A program made the translations under genes and the position numbers. From Streptomyces sp. NBC_00820 (GTDB lineage Bacteria > Actinomycetota > Actinomycetes > Streptomycetales > Streptomycetaceae), in contig NZ_CP108882.1 in the NCBI RefSeq assembly GCF_036347055.1, forward strand, positions 3,670,501-3,734,500: a stretch of 64,000 nucleotides of DNA. The letters are read 5' to 3'. Position 1 is the first letter of the stretch, and each line of letters begins with the position of its first letter. Under the pieces are notes generated by a model, which made no database searches, had not been told where the DNA came from, and saw only the letters and a list, made by a program, of their open reading frames with translations. Shown one piece after another: positions 25,697 through 35,595 of the stretch.

Positions 25697-26812
25697 TCAG
25701 GCTCTGGGGTAGCGGGTGAGCCAGGCTGGGGAGGAGCCGGCGGGGCCGTGCAGGGCGGGGCCCTGGGTCATTTCCATGGCGAAGTCGTCCGCGAGTTCCA
25801 GGAGGGTGGGGCGGCCCTCCAGTTCGGTCAGCCAGGCCGGGGGGAGGGCCGTCTCGCCGTGCAGGGCGCCCAGGAGGCCGCCGGTGAGGGCGCCCGCCGC
25901 CGCGCTGGGGCCGCTCTGGTTGATGGACAGGCACAGGCCGTGGCGTACGTCCTCGCCGACCAGGGCGCAGTAGACGGAGGCGGCGAGGAGGCCGTCGGCC
26001 GTGCCGTCCCCGGCGAGTTCCTCGACGCGTGTCGGGGTGGGCATGCCCTGGCGTACGGCGCCGAGGGCGTGCTGGAGGGCGCCGGCGACGGGCTGGTACC
26101 CGGGGCGGCCGGCGAGGAGGACGAGGGCGCGCTGGACGGCGCCGTCCAGGCTCTCGCCGCGCGCCAGCCCGTGGACGATGACGGCGTACGCGCCCGCCGC
26201 GAGGCAGGAGATGGGGTGGCCGTGGGTCTGGGCCGCGCACTCGATGGCCAGTTGGAGGACGAGTTGGGGCTCCCAGCCGACGAGTAGGCCGAAGGGGGCC
26301 GAGCGGGCCACCGCCTCCGGGCCGAGTTCGCCGGGGTTCTTCGGCTTCTCCAGGGTGCCCATGGTGTCGTCGCCGAAGCCGATGAGCAGCGAGCGGGTGG
26401 GATCGCGGCGGGCGTACAGCCACTCCTCGCGCGCCAGCCAGCCGTCTTCCTTGCGGCGCTCGTCCGGTCCCCAGTCCCGCTGGGTGGCGGCCCACCGCCG
26501 GTACGCCCGGTGCACGTCGGTCGGCGGGTGCCAGGCGCCGGTGTCGCGGCGCACCTGTGCGCGGATGAGGCCGTCCACCGTGAAGAGGGTGAGCTGGGTG
26601 TGGTGGGTGACCGTGCCGCGCCGCCCGTGCCCGTAGGCGAGGTCCAGCAGGCCCTCCCCGCCGCAGGACGCCCTGATCTCGTCCAGGGCGAGCGCGTCCA
26701 CCGGCCCGCCCAGCGCGTCCCCGAGGGCGACGCCGAGCAGGGTGCCGCGCACCCGGCTGCGGAAGTCCTGCTGTTCGACACGGCCCCAGACGGCACCGGT
26801 TGTCGCACTCAC
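25697..26812 (-). CDS. ADP-ribosylglycohydrolase-like protein lacking metal ligands
   Basis: A 371-residue protein with the ADP-ribosylglycohydrolase (DraG/ARH) fold: RGTLLGVALGDALGGPVD near the start, and a C-terminal LTGGLLGALHGE helix. Active members bind two magnesium ions through a TDDT motif and a GDSDST motif. Here these read THHT (69-72, in GTVTHHTQLTLFT) and GPSAAA (301-306), so all the usual Asp ligands are gone. It is probably a pseudoenzyme or binds ADP-ribosyl groups without cleaving them. GTG at 26810-26812 follows GGAGG; the longer frame to 26860 is rejected. Confidence 0.88.
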   Translation of the reverse strand: MSATTGAVWGRVEQQDFRSRVRGTLLGVALGDALGGPVDALALDEIRASCGGEGLLDLAYGHGRRGTVTHHTQLTLFTVDGLIRAQVRRDTGAWHPPTDVHRAYRRWAATQRDWGPDERRKEDGWLAREEWLYARRDPTRSLLIGFGDDTMGTLEKPKNPGELGPEAVARSAPFGLLVGWEPQLVLQLAIECAAQTHGHPISCLAAGAYAVIVHGLARGESLDGAVQRALVLLAGRPGYQPVAGALQHALGAVRQGMPTPTRVEELAGDGTADGLLAASVYCALVGEDVRHGLCLSINQSGPSAAAGALTGGLLGALHGETALPPAWLTELEGRPTLLELADDFAMEMTQGPALHGPAGSSPAWLTRYPRA

Positions 26813-27246
26813 CCAGACCTCCTCGCGGCACCGTCCGTACGTACGTACGACGGGGAGCACTTTGACGTGCTCCCCGGCCTAAAGTCCAGGGATTCCGGCC
26901 TGGGTCGTCCGACCCAGAGTCTCGGTAATCGACCAAGGACGGTCGGTTCACGGGGGCAAATCGACCCCACCAGGTCATTCCCGCCCAGCTATGAGCGCAA
27001 TGCCCGGTCGAGATTCCGCCCGGGAGCGGAACCGCGAGGGGCGACAGCGGCCGGGCAGGGGGCCGGCGGTACGTCGCAACATTGCAGACGCAGAAGCAGG
27101 CACAGTCGCAGACACCGTCGCGACGGTGACGATGGCGGTGACTGCGTACGGCGCACCGTCCCCGCACGTCACAGCCCCGGCCGCCGCGTCGAGGTCGCCG
27201 TGGCCGGCACCGGCGCCACCCGGACGGAAGTCCCGGGCTTCGCCGC
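26813..27246. other. Intergenic region with hairpin
   Basis: GGGGAGCAC (26852-26860) pairs with GTGCTCCCC (26867-26875), a 9-bp hairpin 40 bp upstream of the glycohydrolase-like gene, next to a GTACGTACGTAC run. It may be an operator or leader hairpin. The rest holds no convincing gene. A plus-strand frame from 26991 has biased composition but no ribosome site. Confidence 0.45.
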
Positions 27247-30200
27247 TCACTCCGCGTAGCGTGCCTGGACGGCGTCCCGGGTCGCCGCCACCGTCGCCAA
27301 GCGGGGTGCGATGCGGGCTCGGTCCGCTCCGGGGGCGGTCATGAGCTCGACGAGCGCGTCGGCCAGCAGGGCCAGGCCGTCCCAGGGCGGCTCCGCGGCC
27401 AGCAACTCGGCGAGTGCCGCGTCGGCGACGCTCCACTCACCCACGGCACAGCCCACGAGGCACTGGACGAACGGGGCGTGGAGGTCGGCCTGATCCAGCA
27501 GCCGTGGCGCCTCCCGCCACAGTGGTTCCGCCGTGCTCGCGCCGTGCGCCCCGGTGACGGCCAGGGCGAGACAGACGGCACCGGCGAGGGGGTCCCGTAC
27601 GCGCATCCGCTCGGCTTCCCGTCCGGCCGCCGCCCACTGCCGGGTGTGCCGGTAGGCCTCCGCGCGCTGTTCCTCCAGGACTTCCCCCGGGAGCCCCGAG
27701 CGGTCGGCCTCCGCCAGCCGTGCGTGTGCTTCCGGCCATCGGCCGCACCGCATCAGCAGATCCACGGCCTGACCGCGGGCCCAGTCCACGCTCACCTCCA
27801 GGGCGACGCACCGGTCCAGGTCGGCCAGGGCCCGCTCCGTGCGGCCGGTCTCCAGGGCGGCCGGCGCGCGCTGGGTCAGCGCCCAGCCGTACTCGGGGTC
27901 CAGGGTCAACGCGCGGTCCAGGTGCCGGAAGGCGTTCGGGTAGTCCCTCAGTCCGAGGTGGACGGCGCCCAGGACGGCCAGCGTCCAGGCGTCGTCGGGA
28001 TCCAGTTCCCGCGCACGCCGGAGGAAGGGCAGCGCCTCCTGGTACCGGCCGGCGCGCCGGTGGGCGTCGCCCAGCTCGGTGTGGATCCAGTCGAGGTCCG
28101 GATCCGCCTCGACGGCCAGCCGCAGATCGGCGAACATCCCTTCCTCGTCGCCCAGTTCCCGCTTGCACTGCGCCCGGTGCCCCAGCGCCCAGGAGTAGCC
28201 GGGGACGAGCGCGATCGCGCGGTCGAGGTCCGCCAACGCCTCTTCGTGGCGGCCCAGTTCACGGCAGGCCACACCACGGCTCGCCAGGGCCGAGGCGTAT
28301 TCGGGTTGCAGCTCGACGGCCCGGCTCAGCTCGGTGACCGCTTCCTCGTACCGGCTTGCCAGCCGGTAGGCGTCGCCTCGCTCGGACGCCACCCAGGCCG
28401 ACGACCCCGCGAGGGAGACAGCCAGGTCGAGATCCGCGAACGACTCGTCCAACTCCCCGCGGGCGCGCCGCAGTCGCGCTCTGCGGACCAGTGCCCATGT
28501 GTAGGTGCCGTCCAGGGCGAGAGCCCGGTCGAAGTCGGCCAGCGCTTCGTCCAGTCGTCCGAGCGCGTGCCGGCAGACCGCGCGGCACGCGAGCGCGTAG
28601 GAGTCCGCCGGGTCCAGGGCTACGGCACGGTCGAACTCCGTGCCGGCTTCCTCGAACCGTCCGGCCATGCGATAGGTCTCCGCGCGCTCGCCGAGGATCT
28701 CCGCGTCGTCGGGGCACAGCGCGTCCGCCCGGTCGAGGTCGGCCAGCGCGGACGGGAAGTCGGTCAGCGACTGGTGAGTGGCGCCGCGGCCGTAGTACAG
28801 AAAGGCGAGGTCGGTGTCCGGCAGGGCCGCGCGCTCGCTGAGCGCCACCGCCCGGTCGTATTCGGCCAGTGCCCGCCGGTACTCGCCTCCCCTGCGCAGC
28901 TGCCTCCCCTTGAGGCCGTGCGCCAGCGCTCGCCCGGAGGTGTCGAGCCCGGGGCGGGACAGGAGCAGGTCCACGGCGCTGATCATCCCCTGCTGGTCGT
29001 CCGCGAGTGCGTCCCGGAGCCGTCGGCCCCAGTCGCGCAGCTCCGCGTCGTCCGCCGCGCCGCCCGCCTCCTCCAGCATGCGGGCCCAGCGACGGCCGTC
29101 CGCCTGCTCCCAGCGGCAGGCCTCGATCACGGTCTTCAGCGCCCCGGCCAGTTCCGTGCGCGGCCGGGCGCACAGGAGGTGGTACGCCTGCTCCAGGCGC
29201 AGTTCGCGCCACCGCTTCTGCTGCCACACCTCCACCGGGGGGATGCCGTCGGCGGCCTCCCCGCACCAGCGGCCGTAGATCGCCGCGAGCCCTTCGTGGC
29301 GTTCCCGCCACCCCTGGGGAGAGCGTCGGCGCAGCAACCGCAGCATCGTCTCGCGCACCAGGTCGTGGTAGCGCGGCCGGTCGCCCCGGTCGTCCACGAA
29401 GGAGAGTCCCCGCAGCCAGGTGAAGAGGCCCTCCGACTCCTCCTCCGTGCTGTCCACGGCCGCGCGGAACACGTCCATGTCCAGCCCCCGGGGCAGGGCG
29501 CAGGCGAGTGCCACCGCTCGGCGTACCGGATCCCGCTCCCACTTCAGGAAGCGTTCGACCGCCGTCGCGCTGGGGTCGCCGATGCCGTCGAGGTCGGCGG
29601 GGCGCTGTTCGGCCAGCGTCGACACCAGCAGGGGCAGTCCTCCGGTCAGCCGCAGGACCTCCGCCACGACCGGCTCGGCCACCACGCCACGGTCGGCGAG
29701 CAGCCCTCGCGCCTCCGCCTCCGTGAACGGCCCGAGCGGCACCTCCGTCATGAAGTCCGCGAAGCCGCCCCAGCGGGCTGTGTCGAAGGGGTGCTGTCCG
29801 GCGGTGACCATGACCACGTTGGACGGCAGGGCGCCGTACTGGTCGGTGGTCATGAGGTCGTGCAGCCAGCTGTCGAGAACCGGCCCGGTCCGCTCGTACG
29901 TGTCGAAGAACAGGATGATCCACGGCACGCCGGCCGCCACGTCCGCCAGCTCGTCCAGCAGCTTGGGGGTCAGCGCCCGTTCGGGGGACAGCACCAGCTG
30001 GACGTCGTCCTGGTTGCTGAACCGCGCGCTCAGTCCGCGGCGCAGCCGGTCGGCGTACTGGCTGAGCTGGGCCGGGTCGACCGCGCCCACGAACGGTCCG
30101 GCGCCGGGGATCAGCCCCAGGCCCGCCAGTCCGGCCCGGACGGCGGTGGTGGTCACCGGCGACGGGGCGTCCGGTGCGGACTCGAGTCCCGCGGCCACGG

Positions 30201-30564
30201 CTTCGGCCTCGTGCCGGCGCTCCCGGTACGACGCCAGCGCGCGATCGAGTTTCCTGAACTCGTGTCCCTGCCGGGCGCATTCGCGGCTGATCACCGCCAG
30301 CGCCTCCGGCACGCTGCCCGCGCCCTCGTCCACGTAGGCCGTCAGCGCGCCCCGGTCCCGCGCGGTCTGCTCCAGCTCCCGGACCAGGAACGTCTTGCCG
30401 ACGCCCGCGTTGCCGTGGATGTGGAAGAGGAAGCGGTGGCGTTCGTCCTCGGGCGGAAGGTCCAGGTTCTCCCGGAACGCGGCCCGTTCGTCGCTCCGGC
30501 CGACGAACCCGGCCCGTCTGCGCCGTCCGATCAGTTCCTGCATCGACGGCCGTCCCTGTGTCAT
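27247..30564 (-). CDS. STAND-like ATPase with long TPR array
   Basis: A 1105-residue protein. An N-terminal P-loop ATPase (about 15-330) has Walker A GNAGVGKT (51-58), Walker B WIILFFD (215-221) and a LTGGLPLLV segment typical of STAND/AAA-16 regulators. A helical region to about 560 follows. From about 565 to 960 there are about eleven tetratricopeptide repeats at strict 34-residue spacing (for example YRRALAEYDRAVALSE, LDEALADFDRALALD). There is no N-terminal effector or DNA-binding domain. In STAND proteins the repeats sense a ligand or partner and trigger oligomerisation. Roles range from signalling to phage defence, and none is indicated here. ATG at 30564 has GGAAGG upstream. Confidence 0.85.
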   Translation of the reverse strand: MTQGRPSMQELIGRRRRAGFVGRSDERAAFRENLDLPPEDERHRFLFHIHGNAGVGKTFLVRELEQTARDRGALTAYVDEGAGSVPEALAVISRECARQGHEFRKLDRALASYRERRHEAEAVAAGLESAPDAPSPVTTTAVRAGLAGLGLIPGAGPFVGAVDPAQLSQYADRLRRGLSARFSNQDDVQLVLSPERALTPKLLDELADVAAGVPWIILFFDTYERTGPVLDSWLHDLMTTDQYGALPSNVVMVTAGQHPFDTARWGGFADFMTEVPLGPFTEAEARGLLADRGVVAEPVVAEVLRLTGGLPLLVSTLAEQRPADLDGIGDPSATAVERFLKWERDPVRRAVALACALPRGLDMDVFRAAVDSTEEESEGLFTWLRGLSFVDDRGDRPRYHDLVRETMLRLLRRRSPQGWRERHEGLAAIYGRWCGEAADGIPPVEVWQQKRWRELRLEQAYHLLCARPRTELAGALKTVIEACRWEQADGRRWARMLEEAGGAADDAELRDWGRRLRDALADDQQGMISAVDLLLSRPGLDTSGRALAHGLKGRQLRRGGEYRRALAEYDRAVALSERAALPDTDLAFLYYGRGATHQSLTDFPSALADLDRADALCPDDAEILGERAETYRMAGRFEEAGTEFDRAVALDPADSYALACRAVCRHALGRLDEALADFDRALALDGTYTWALVRRARLRRARGELDESFADLDLAVSLAGSSAWVASERGDAYRLASRYEEAVTELSRAVELQPEYASALASRGVACRELGRHEEALADLDRAIALVPGYSWALGHRAQCKRELGDEEGMFADLRLAVEADPDLDWIHTELGDAHRRAGRYQEALPFLRRARELDPDDAWTLAVLGAVHLGLRDYPNAFRHLDRALTLDPEYGWALTQRAPAALETGRTERALADLDRCVALEVSVDWARGQAVDLLMRCGRWPEAHARLAEADRSGLPGEVLEEQRAEAYRHTRQWAAAGREAERMRVRDPLAGAVCLALAVTGAHGASTAEPLWREAPRLLDQADLHAPFVQCLVGCAVGEWSVADAALAELLAAEPPWDGLALLADALVELMTAPGADRARIAPRLATVAATRDAVQARYAE

Positions 30565-30650
30565 CAGCCTGCCCTTCCCCCGACGCCGGCGCTCTCATTC
30601 TGGCGCAATGCACACGCGAGAACTCGGCTTCCCGCAGGGAGAATTGATCC

Positions 30651-31193
30651 ATGACCACCACCCCCACCGACATCACCAGCCCCGCCGGGACCACGCGCCG
30701 CACCGGCCTGTCCCTGGCCTCGGGAGTGCTCACGGGCATCCTCGCCCTCTACATCGCCCTGGTCGCGCTCGGGAACATCACCGACTACGGCACGAACCAG
30801 CAGTTCGTCCGGCATGTGCTGGCGATGGACACGACGTTCGGGGACGACGACCTGATGGGCCGGGCCATCACCGGCACCGGGCTCCAGGACGCCGCCTACG
30901 ACGCGATCATCGTGTGGGAGTCGGTGGCGGCCGTCGTCCTCGTCTGGGGCACCCTGCTGTGGATGCGCCGCCGGCACGAGCGGGCCCGGCGCGTGTCCAC
31001 CTACGGCCTGCTGATGCTCCTGCTGCTGTTCGGTGCCGGATTCATCGCCATAGGCGGCGAGTGGTTCGCCATGTGGCAGTCGAAGACCTGGAACGGGCTG
31101 GACGCGGCGACCCGGGTGTTCCTGCTCGCCGGAGTGGCCCTGATCGTCAACCAGTTGCCGGGCGGCGGGCAGCCGCCGCGGGGCAACGACTGA
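30651..31193 (+). CDS. DUF2165-type small integral membrane protein
   Basis: A 180-residue protein with about four hydrophobic spans (around 20-42, 88-105, 118-140 and 156-172). It has the family pattern ALVALGNITDYGTNQQFVRH after the first span and GGEWFAMWQSKTWNG between spans 3 and 4, features of DUF2165 membrane proteins of unknown function. The start ATG at 30651 follows AGGGAGAATTGATCC. It is divergent from the STAND-like gene with only 86 bp between, so the two promoters must overlap or abut. Confidence 0.85.
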   Translation: MTTTPTDITSPAGTTRRTGLSLASGVLTGILALYIALVALGNITDYGTNQQFVRHVLAMDTTFGDDDLMGRAITGTGLQDAAYDAIIVWESVAAVVLVWGTLLWMRRRHERARRVSTYGLLMLLLLFGAGFIAIGGEWFAMWQSKTWNGLDAATRVFLLAGVALIVNQLPGGGQPPRGND

Positions 31194-31196
31194 CCG

Positions 31197-31775
31197 CTAC
31201 GCGACGACCGCCACCGGGGTCTTCACGTCACCGAAGGCCCACAGCGCGGCGCCGTCCGCCTTGTGGAGGCGGATGCCGCCGGTCTGCACGCCGTTCGTGG
31301 GCGGCGGCGAAGAGCCGTCGATGGCGTTGGAGAAGGCGACGTTCGCGCCGTTCGACGCCAGGGTGAAGTACAGAAGGTGCTCGACCGCGACGCCGTCGGA
31401 GCCGGTACCGGCCGGTGTGCGCAGGGTGATGGAGTACCGGCCCGGCTGCGGGCCCACCGCGCCCGGCCACACGGTGAAGGTGCGGGTGGCCTTGCCGGTC
31501 GCGTCGACCATCCACACCCGCTTCTCACCGAGCGAGTAGACGATCCGCCGGCCCGTGCCGGACTGCTCGGGCAGTGCCGGTGCGGCCGGCGGCGCGGGGG
31601 CGGCCGACGTGTGTGTGCGAGGCGACGCGGTGGACGAGACCGCGGGCCGCGGTGTGACCACCGCGGCCGCGGGATGCGCCCCGTGGTTCGCCTGTATCGC
31701 GAGGGCTATGACGGCGGCGGTGGCCCCCACCGTCAGGCCGGAGACCCAGGCCCACGAGGGCAGTCGGGCAGCCAC
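31197..31775 (-). CDS. Membrane-anchored YkuD-like protein lacking the catalytic Cys
   Basis: A 192-residue protein with a single N-terminal membrane anchor (10-28), a Pro/Ala/Thr linker (about 35-75) and an extracellular domain. The latter follows the L,D-transpeptidase (YkuD) pattern: RIVYSLGEKRVWMV at the first strands and TGGIRLHKADGAALW where active enzymes have SHGCxRL...DAxxLW. At the nucleophile position (167) there is Gly instead of Cys, and the usual His is also missing. It is probably a non-catalytic wall-binding protein. The stop is only 4 bp from the convergent DUF2165 gene. Confidence 0.7.
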   Translation of the reverse strand: MAARLPSWAWVSGLTVGATAAVIALAIQANHGAHPAAAVVTPRPAVSSTASPRTHTSAAPAPPAAPALPEQSGTGRRIVYSLGEKRVWMVDATGKATRTFTVWPGAVGPQPGRYSITLRTPAGTGSDGVAVEHLLYFTLASNGANVAFSNAIDGSSPPPTNGVQTGGIRLHKADGAALWAFGDVKTPVAVVA

Positions 31776-31846
31776 GGGTACGCATCTCCTCCGCTATGAG
31801 TCCCCCGTCTCAGCGTCGGGGTCGGATCATCGTACTCAGTCCCCGC

Positions 31847-34432
31847 TCAGTCCAGGACAGGGAGCAGGTCAGGGAGGTGCCCGTCAGAGGCGGCCGCCGC
31901 CCGCCGGCGCTCCTCGGGCACCTCGCCGTACAGCGTGGTGCGGGGTTTCGCGGGCCGTCCGGCCGCCTGCGCCACCGCCTCCAGGTCCCGGACCGACTTG
32001 TACGAGCCGTACGACGAGCCCGCCATCCGCGAGATCGTCTCCTCCATCAGCGTGCCGCCGAGGTCGTTCGCGCCGGAGCGGAGCATCTCCGCCGCGCCCT
32101 CGGCGCCCAGCTTCACCCAGCTCGTCTGGATGTTGGGGATGTGGGGGTGCAGGAGGAGGCGGGCCATCGCCGTCACCGCGCGGTTGTCCCGCATGGTCGG
32201 GCCCGGGCGGGCGATGCCGGCCAGGTAGACGGGGGCGTTGGTGTGGATGAAGGGCAGCGTCACGAACTCGGTGAAGCCGCCCGTGCGCTGCTGGATGCCG
32301 GCCAGGGTGCGCAGGTGGCCGAGCCAGTGGCGGGGCTGGTCGACGTGGCCGTACATCATCGTGGAGGACGACCGGACACCCAGCTCGTGGGCCGTGGTGA
32401 TGACCTCGATCCAGGTGGCCGCGGGCAGCTTGCCCTTGGTCAGCACCCAGCGGACCTCGTCGTCCAGGATCTCGGCGGCCGTGCCGGGGACGGAGTCCAG
32501 ACCGGCCTCCTTGGCGGCGGTGAGCCACTCGCGGATCGACATCCCGGTCCTGGTCGCGCCGTTCACGACCTCCATCGGGGAGAAGGCGTGGACGTGCATC
32601 CCCGGGACGCGCTCCTTCACCGCCTTGGCGATGTCGAAGTACGCCGTGCCCGGCAGGTCGGGGTGGATGCCGCCCTGCATGCACACCTCCACCGCGCCCA
32701 CGTCCCATGCCTGCTGGGCGCGGTCGGCGACCTGGGACAGGGAGAGGGTGTAGGCGTCCGCGTCGGTGCGGCGCTGGGCGAAGGCGCAGAAGCGGCAGCC
32801 GGTGTAGCAGACGTTGGTGAAGTTGATGTTGCGGGTGACGATGTAGGTGACGTCGTCGCCGACCACCGACTTGCGGACGTCGTCGGCCACTTGGCACAGC
32901 GCGTCCAGCGCCGGGCCGTCCGCGTGCAGCAGGGCGAGGGCCTCGGCGTCGGTGAGCCGGGTCGGGTCGTCGGCGGCGGTGCGCAGCGCCTGGCGTACGT
33001 CCGTGTCGATCCGCTCGGGGACCATGCCGGGTGCCGCCGCCTCGCGCAGGGCCGTCCAGTCGCCGTACACCTCGTCGAAGTCGTCGCGCCGGTCGGTCGT
33101 ACGGCCCTCGGTGTCGATCGAGGCGTGCAGGTCGGTGCGGCCGGAGGCGGTGAAGACCTCCTCGGGCTCCTGCCACGGCCGGCCCTCGACGACCGCGTCC
33201 GCGCGCGCGAGTCCGGTCTCCGGGTCGGCGAGCGCGGCGACGTGCGGGCGCAGGCGCGGGTCCAGCCAGGGCTCGCCGCGGCGGACGAACTCCGGGTAGA
33301 CGCAGAGGCGTTCGCGCAGTTCGAAGCCGGCCGCGCGGGAGCGCTCGGTGAGGTCCTCGATCTGCGGCCAGGGGCGTTCGGGGTTGACGTGGTCGATGGT
33401 GAGCGGGGAGACGCCGCCCCAGTCGTCGATGCCGGCGCCGATGAGCCGCTCGTACTCGCCCTCGACGAGGTTCGGCGGGGCCTGGAGGCAGGCGCTCGGG
33501 CCCATGATGTGCCGGGCGAGGGCGACGGTGGCGACCAGCTCGTCCAGTTCGGCGTCCGGCATGCCGCGCATCGCCGTGTCCGGCTTGGCGCGGAAGTTCT
33601 GGATGATCAGTTCCTGGACGCCGTGGTAGGCGCGGGCGACCTTGCGCAGCGCGAAGAGGGACTCGGCGCGCTCCTCGTAGGTCTCGCCGATGCCGATCAG
33701 CAGGCCGGAGGTGAAGGGGACGGAGGACCGGCCGGCGTCCTCCAACACCCGCAGCCGTACGGCCGGTTCCTTGTCCGGGGAGCCGTGGTGGGGGCCGCCG
33801 GGCTCGGACCAGAGGCGGGTCGCGGTGGTCTCCAGCATCATGCCCATGGAGGGCGCGACGGGCTTCAGGCGCTGGAAGTCCGTCCAGCTCATCACGCCCG
33901 GGTTGAGGTGGGGCAGCAGGCCCGTCTCCTCCAGGATGCGGATGGAGATCGCGCGGACGTAGGCGATGGTGTCGTCGTAGCCGTGCGCGTCCAGCCACTC
34001 GCGCGCCTCCGGCCAGCGGTCCTCGGGCTTGTCGCCGAGGGTGATGAGGGCTTCCTTGCAGCCGAGGGCGGCACCCTTGCGGGCGATGTCCAGCACCTCG
34101 TCCGGGGACATGAACATCCCGTGTCCGGCGCGGCGCAGCTTGCCGGGGACGGTGACGAACGTGCAGTAGTGGCACTTGTCCCGGCACAGCCGGGTGAGGG
34201 GGATGAAGACGCTCTTCGAGTAGGTGATGACGCCGGGCCTGCCGGCCGCGTCCAGCCCCGCGTCCCGCACCCGGGCAGCGGACGCGGTGAGGTCGGTCAG
34301 GGCCTCCCCGCGGGCCTGGAGCAGCACCGCGGCCTCGGCGGCGTCGAGCGCGACGCCGTCCCGCGCACGTTTGAGGGCGCGACGCATGGAGTTCTCGGTG
34401 GGGCCGGTTCCGGAGGTCGCGGAAGTCGTCAT
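31847..34432 (-). CDS. fbiC: FbiC, 7,8-didemethyl-8-hydroxy-5-deazariboflavin (Fo) synthase
   Basis: An 861-residue fusion of two radical SAM enzymes that together make Fo, the chromophore of coenzyme F420, from tyrosine and a flavin-pathway precursor. The CofG half has CRDKCHYC (C83, C87, C90) and the CofH half CYTGCRFC (C542, C546, C549), both CX3CX2C iron-sulfur motifs. Length matches actinobacterial FbiC. ATG at 34432 begins [10 protein letters not shown]. The next gene upstream in the same direction encodes a probable F420-dependent oxidoreductase, which is consistent with a local F420 theme; the two are 114 bp apart. Confidence 0.97.
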   Translation of the reverse strand: MTTSATSGTGPTENSMRRALKRARDGVALDAAEAAVLLQARGEALTDLTASAARVRDAGLDAAGRPGVITYSKSVFIPLTRLCRDKCHYCTFVTVPGKLRRAGHGMFMSPDEVLDIARKGAALGCKEALITLGDKPEDRWPEAREWLDAHGYDDTIAYVRAISIRILEETGLLPHLNPGVMSWTDFQRLKPVAPSMGMMLETTATRLWSEPGGPHHGSPDKEPAVRLRVLEDAGRSSVPFTSGLLIGIGETYEERAESLFALRKVARAYHGVQELIIQNFRAKPDTAMRGMPDAELDELVATVALARHIMGPSACLQAPPNLVEGEYERLIGAGIDDWGGVSPLTIDHVNPERPWPQIEDLTERSRAAGFELRERLCVYPEFVRRGEPWLDPRLRPHVAALADPETGLARADAVVEGRPWQEPEEVFTASGRTDLHASIDTEGRTTDRRDDFDEVYGDWTALREAAAPGMVPERIDTDVRQALRTAADDPTRLTDAEALALLHADGPALDALCQVADDVRKSVVGDDVTYIVTRNINFTNVCYTGCRFCAFAQRRTDADAYTLSLSQVADRAQQAWDVGAVEVCMQGGIHPDLPGTAYFDIAKAVKERVPGMHVHAFSPMEVVNGATRTGMSIREWLTAAKEAGLDSVPGTAAEILDDEVRWVLTKGKLPAATWIEVITTAHELGVRSSSTMMYGHVDQPRHWLGHLRTLAGIQQRTGGFTEFVTLPFIHTNAPVYLAGIARPGPTMRDNRAVTAMARLLLHPHIPNIQTSWVKLGAEGAAEMLRSGANDLGGTLMEETISRMAGSSYGSYKSVRDLEAVAQAAGRPAKPRTTLYGEVPEERRRAAAASDGHLPDLLPVLD

Positions 34433-34546
34433 CCCTCGAGGATACGGGCGGGTTGATCAGCGCCGGAGGGACGGAGGGACGGTTGCGGCGGCCCTGACCG
34501 GCCCCCCTCCGCGCCCTCCGGCGCCGTGCCCTCGCCCGCGGGGGCC

Positions 34547-35407
34547 CTACGGGGTGTCGCCGGCCACGAGGGGACCGTACGCGTCCAGTACGCGCAGGAC
34601 GTCCGCCTCGCCCGCCGGGGGAAGCTGGACGACGACCTCCTCGATGCCCAGTTCGGCGAGGCGGTCGAGCTTGCCGGGGGTGGGACGGACGGCGTACGGG
34701 ACGACCTGGAGGGCGGCCGGGTCGCGGCCCGCGTCGGCCCACACGGCCCGCAGGACGGGCAGCGACTCGGCCAGGCCGTGGCCGCCGATCGGCAGCCAGC
34801 CGTCGGCGTACTCCGCGATGTGCGCGAACAGCTTGGGCCCGGCGGCACCGCCGATCAGGGTGCGGGGGCCGACGACCGGACCGCGCGGCTTCTGCGCCGG
34901 CTTGGGGTACGCGTGGCTGGCCCGCACGCTGCCGTACGGCCCCTCGTGGCCGGTGGGTTCCTCCGCCCACAGCGCCCGCATGAGGGCCATGCGGTCGCGG
35001 ATCAGCTCCCGGCGGGTGCGCCACTCGACGCCGTGGTCGGCGGCCTCCTCCACGTTCCAGCCGTAGCCGACGCCGAGGGTGAAGCGGCCGCCGGAGAGGA
35101 AGTCGAGGGTGGCGATCTGCTTGGCGAGGCCGATCGGGTCGTGCTGGGCGACCAGCGTGATGCCGGTGCCGACGCCCAGCCGCTCGGTGACGGCCGCGGC
35201 CTGGGCGAGCGCGACGAAGGGGTCGAGGGTACGGCAGTACTCGCGCGGCAGCTCGCCGCCGGCCGGGTACGGGCTGGTCCGCTCGACGGGGATGTGGGTG
35301 TGCTCGGGCACGTAGAGCCCGGCGAAGCCGCGCTGCTCGAGTTCGCGGGCGAGCGGCGCGGGGGCGATGGTCTCGTCGGTCAGGAAGATGGTGACTGCGA
35401 TACGCAT
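34547..35407 (-). CDS. LLM-class F420-dependent oxidoreductase
   Basis: A 286-residue luciferase-like (beta/alpha)8 oxidoreductase. It has the typical strand and helix pattern LYVPEHTHIPVERTSP, GTGITLVAQHDPIGLAKQIA, LDFLSGGRFTLGVGYGWNVE (about 105-125) and WLPIGGHGL. In actinobacteria, proteins with GVGYGWNVEE and this length normally use F420H2 or F420 as hydride carrier, and FbiC lies next to it. The substrate is unknown. It starts at ATG 35407, divergent from a PHP hydrolase gene. The stop at 34547 is followed by a GC-rich spacer before fbiC. Confidence 0.9.
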   Translation of the reverse strand: MRIAVTIFLTDETIAPAPLARELEQRGFAGLYVPEHTHIPVERTSPYPAGGELPREYCRTLDPFVALAQAAAVTERLGVGTGITLVAQHDPIGLAKQIATLDFLSGGRFTLGVGYGWNVEEAADHGVEWRTRRELIRDRMALMRALWAEEPTGHEGPYGSVRASHAYPKPAQKPRGPVVGPRTLIGGAAGPKLFAHIAEYADGWLPIGGHGLAESLPVLRAVWADAGRDPAALQVVPYAVRPTPGKLDRLAELGIEEVVVQLPPAGEADVLRVLDAYGPLVAGDTP

Positions 35408-35595
35408 GGGTCATCTGTACCCAGGGGGAGGACCCTCGTCCATACCAGCCGGTCGGCATGGCATGCGGGGGCGGGGCCGGGCGCGGACGGGGACGGGGGC
35501 GGGGGCGTATGGAGGCGGCACCGCGGGCGTACGGAGGCGGCGGGCCGCGGGCCGGAAACCGCCCCGCCGCTTCGGGACCGGCATACGTTGGAGAG

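Noticed and set aside
26991..27344. Plus-strand ORF upstream of and overlapping the TPR ATPase 3' end
   Set aside because: No Shine-Dalgarno, its second half overlaps the well-supported gene on the other strand, and its tail is Pro/Ser low complexity.
27478..30654. 1058-residue plus-strand ORF opposite the TPR ATPase
   Set aside because: Repetitive because the TPR repeats are repetitive on both strands; no start site or domain.
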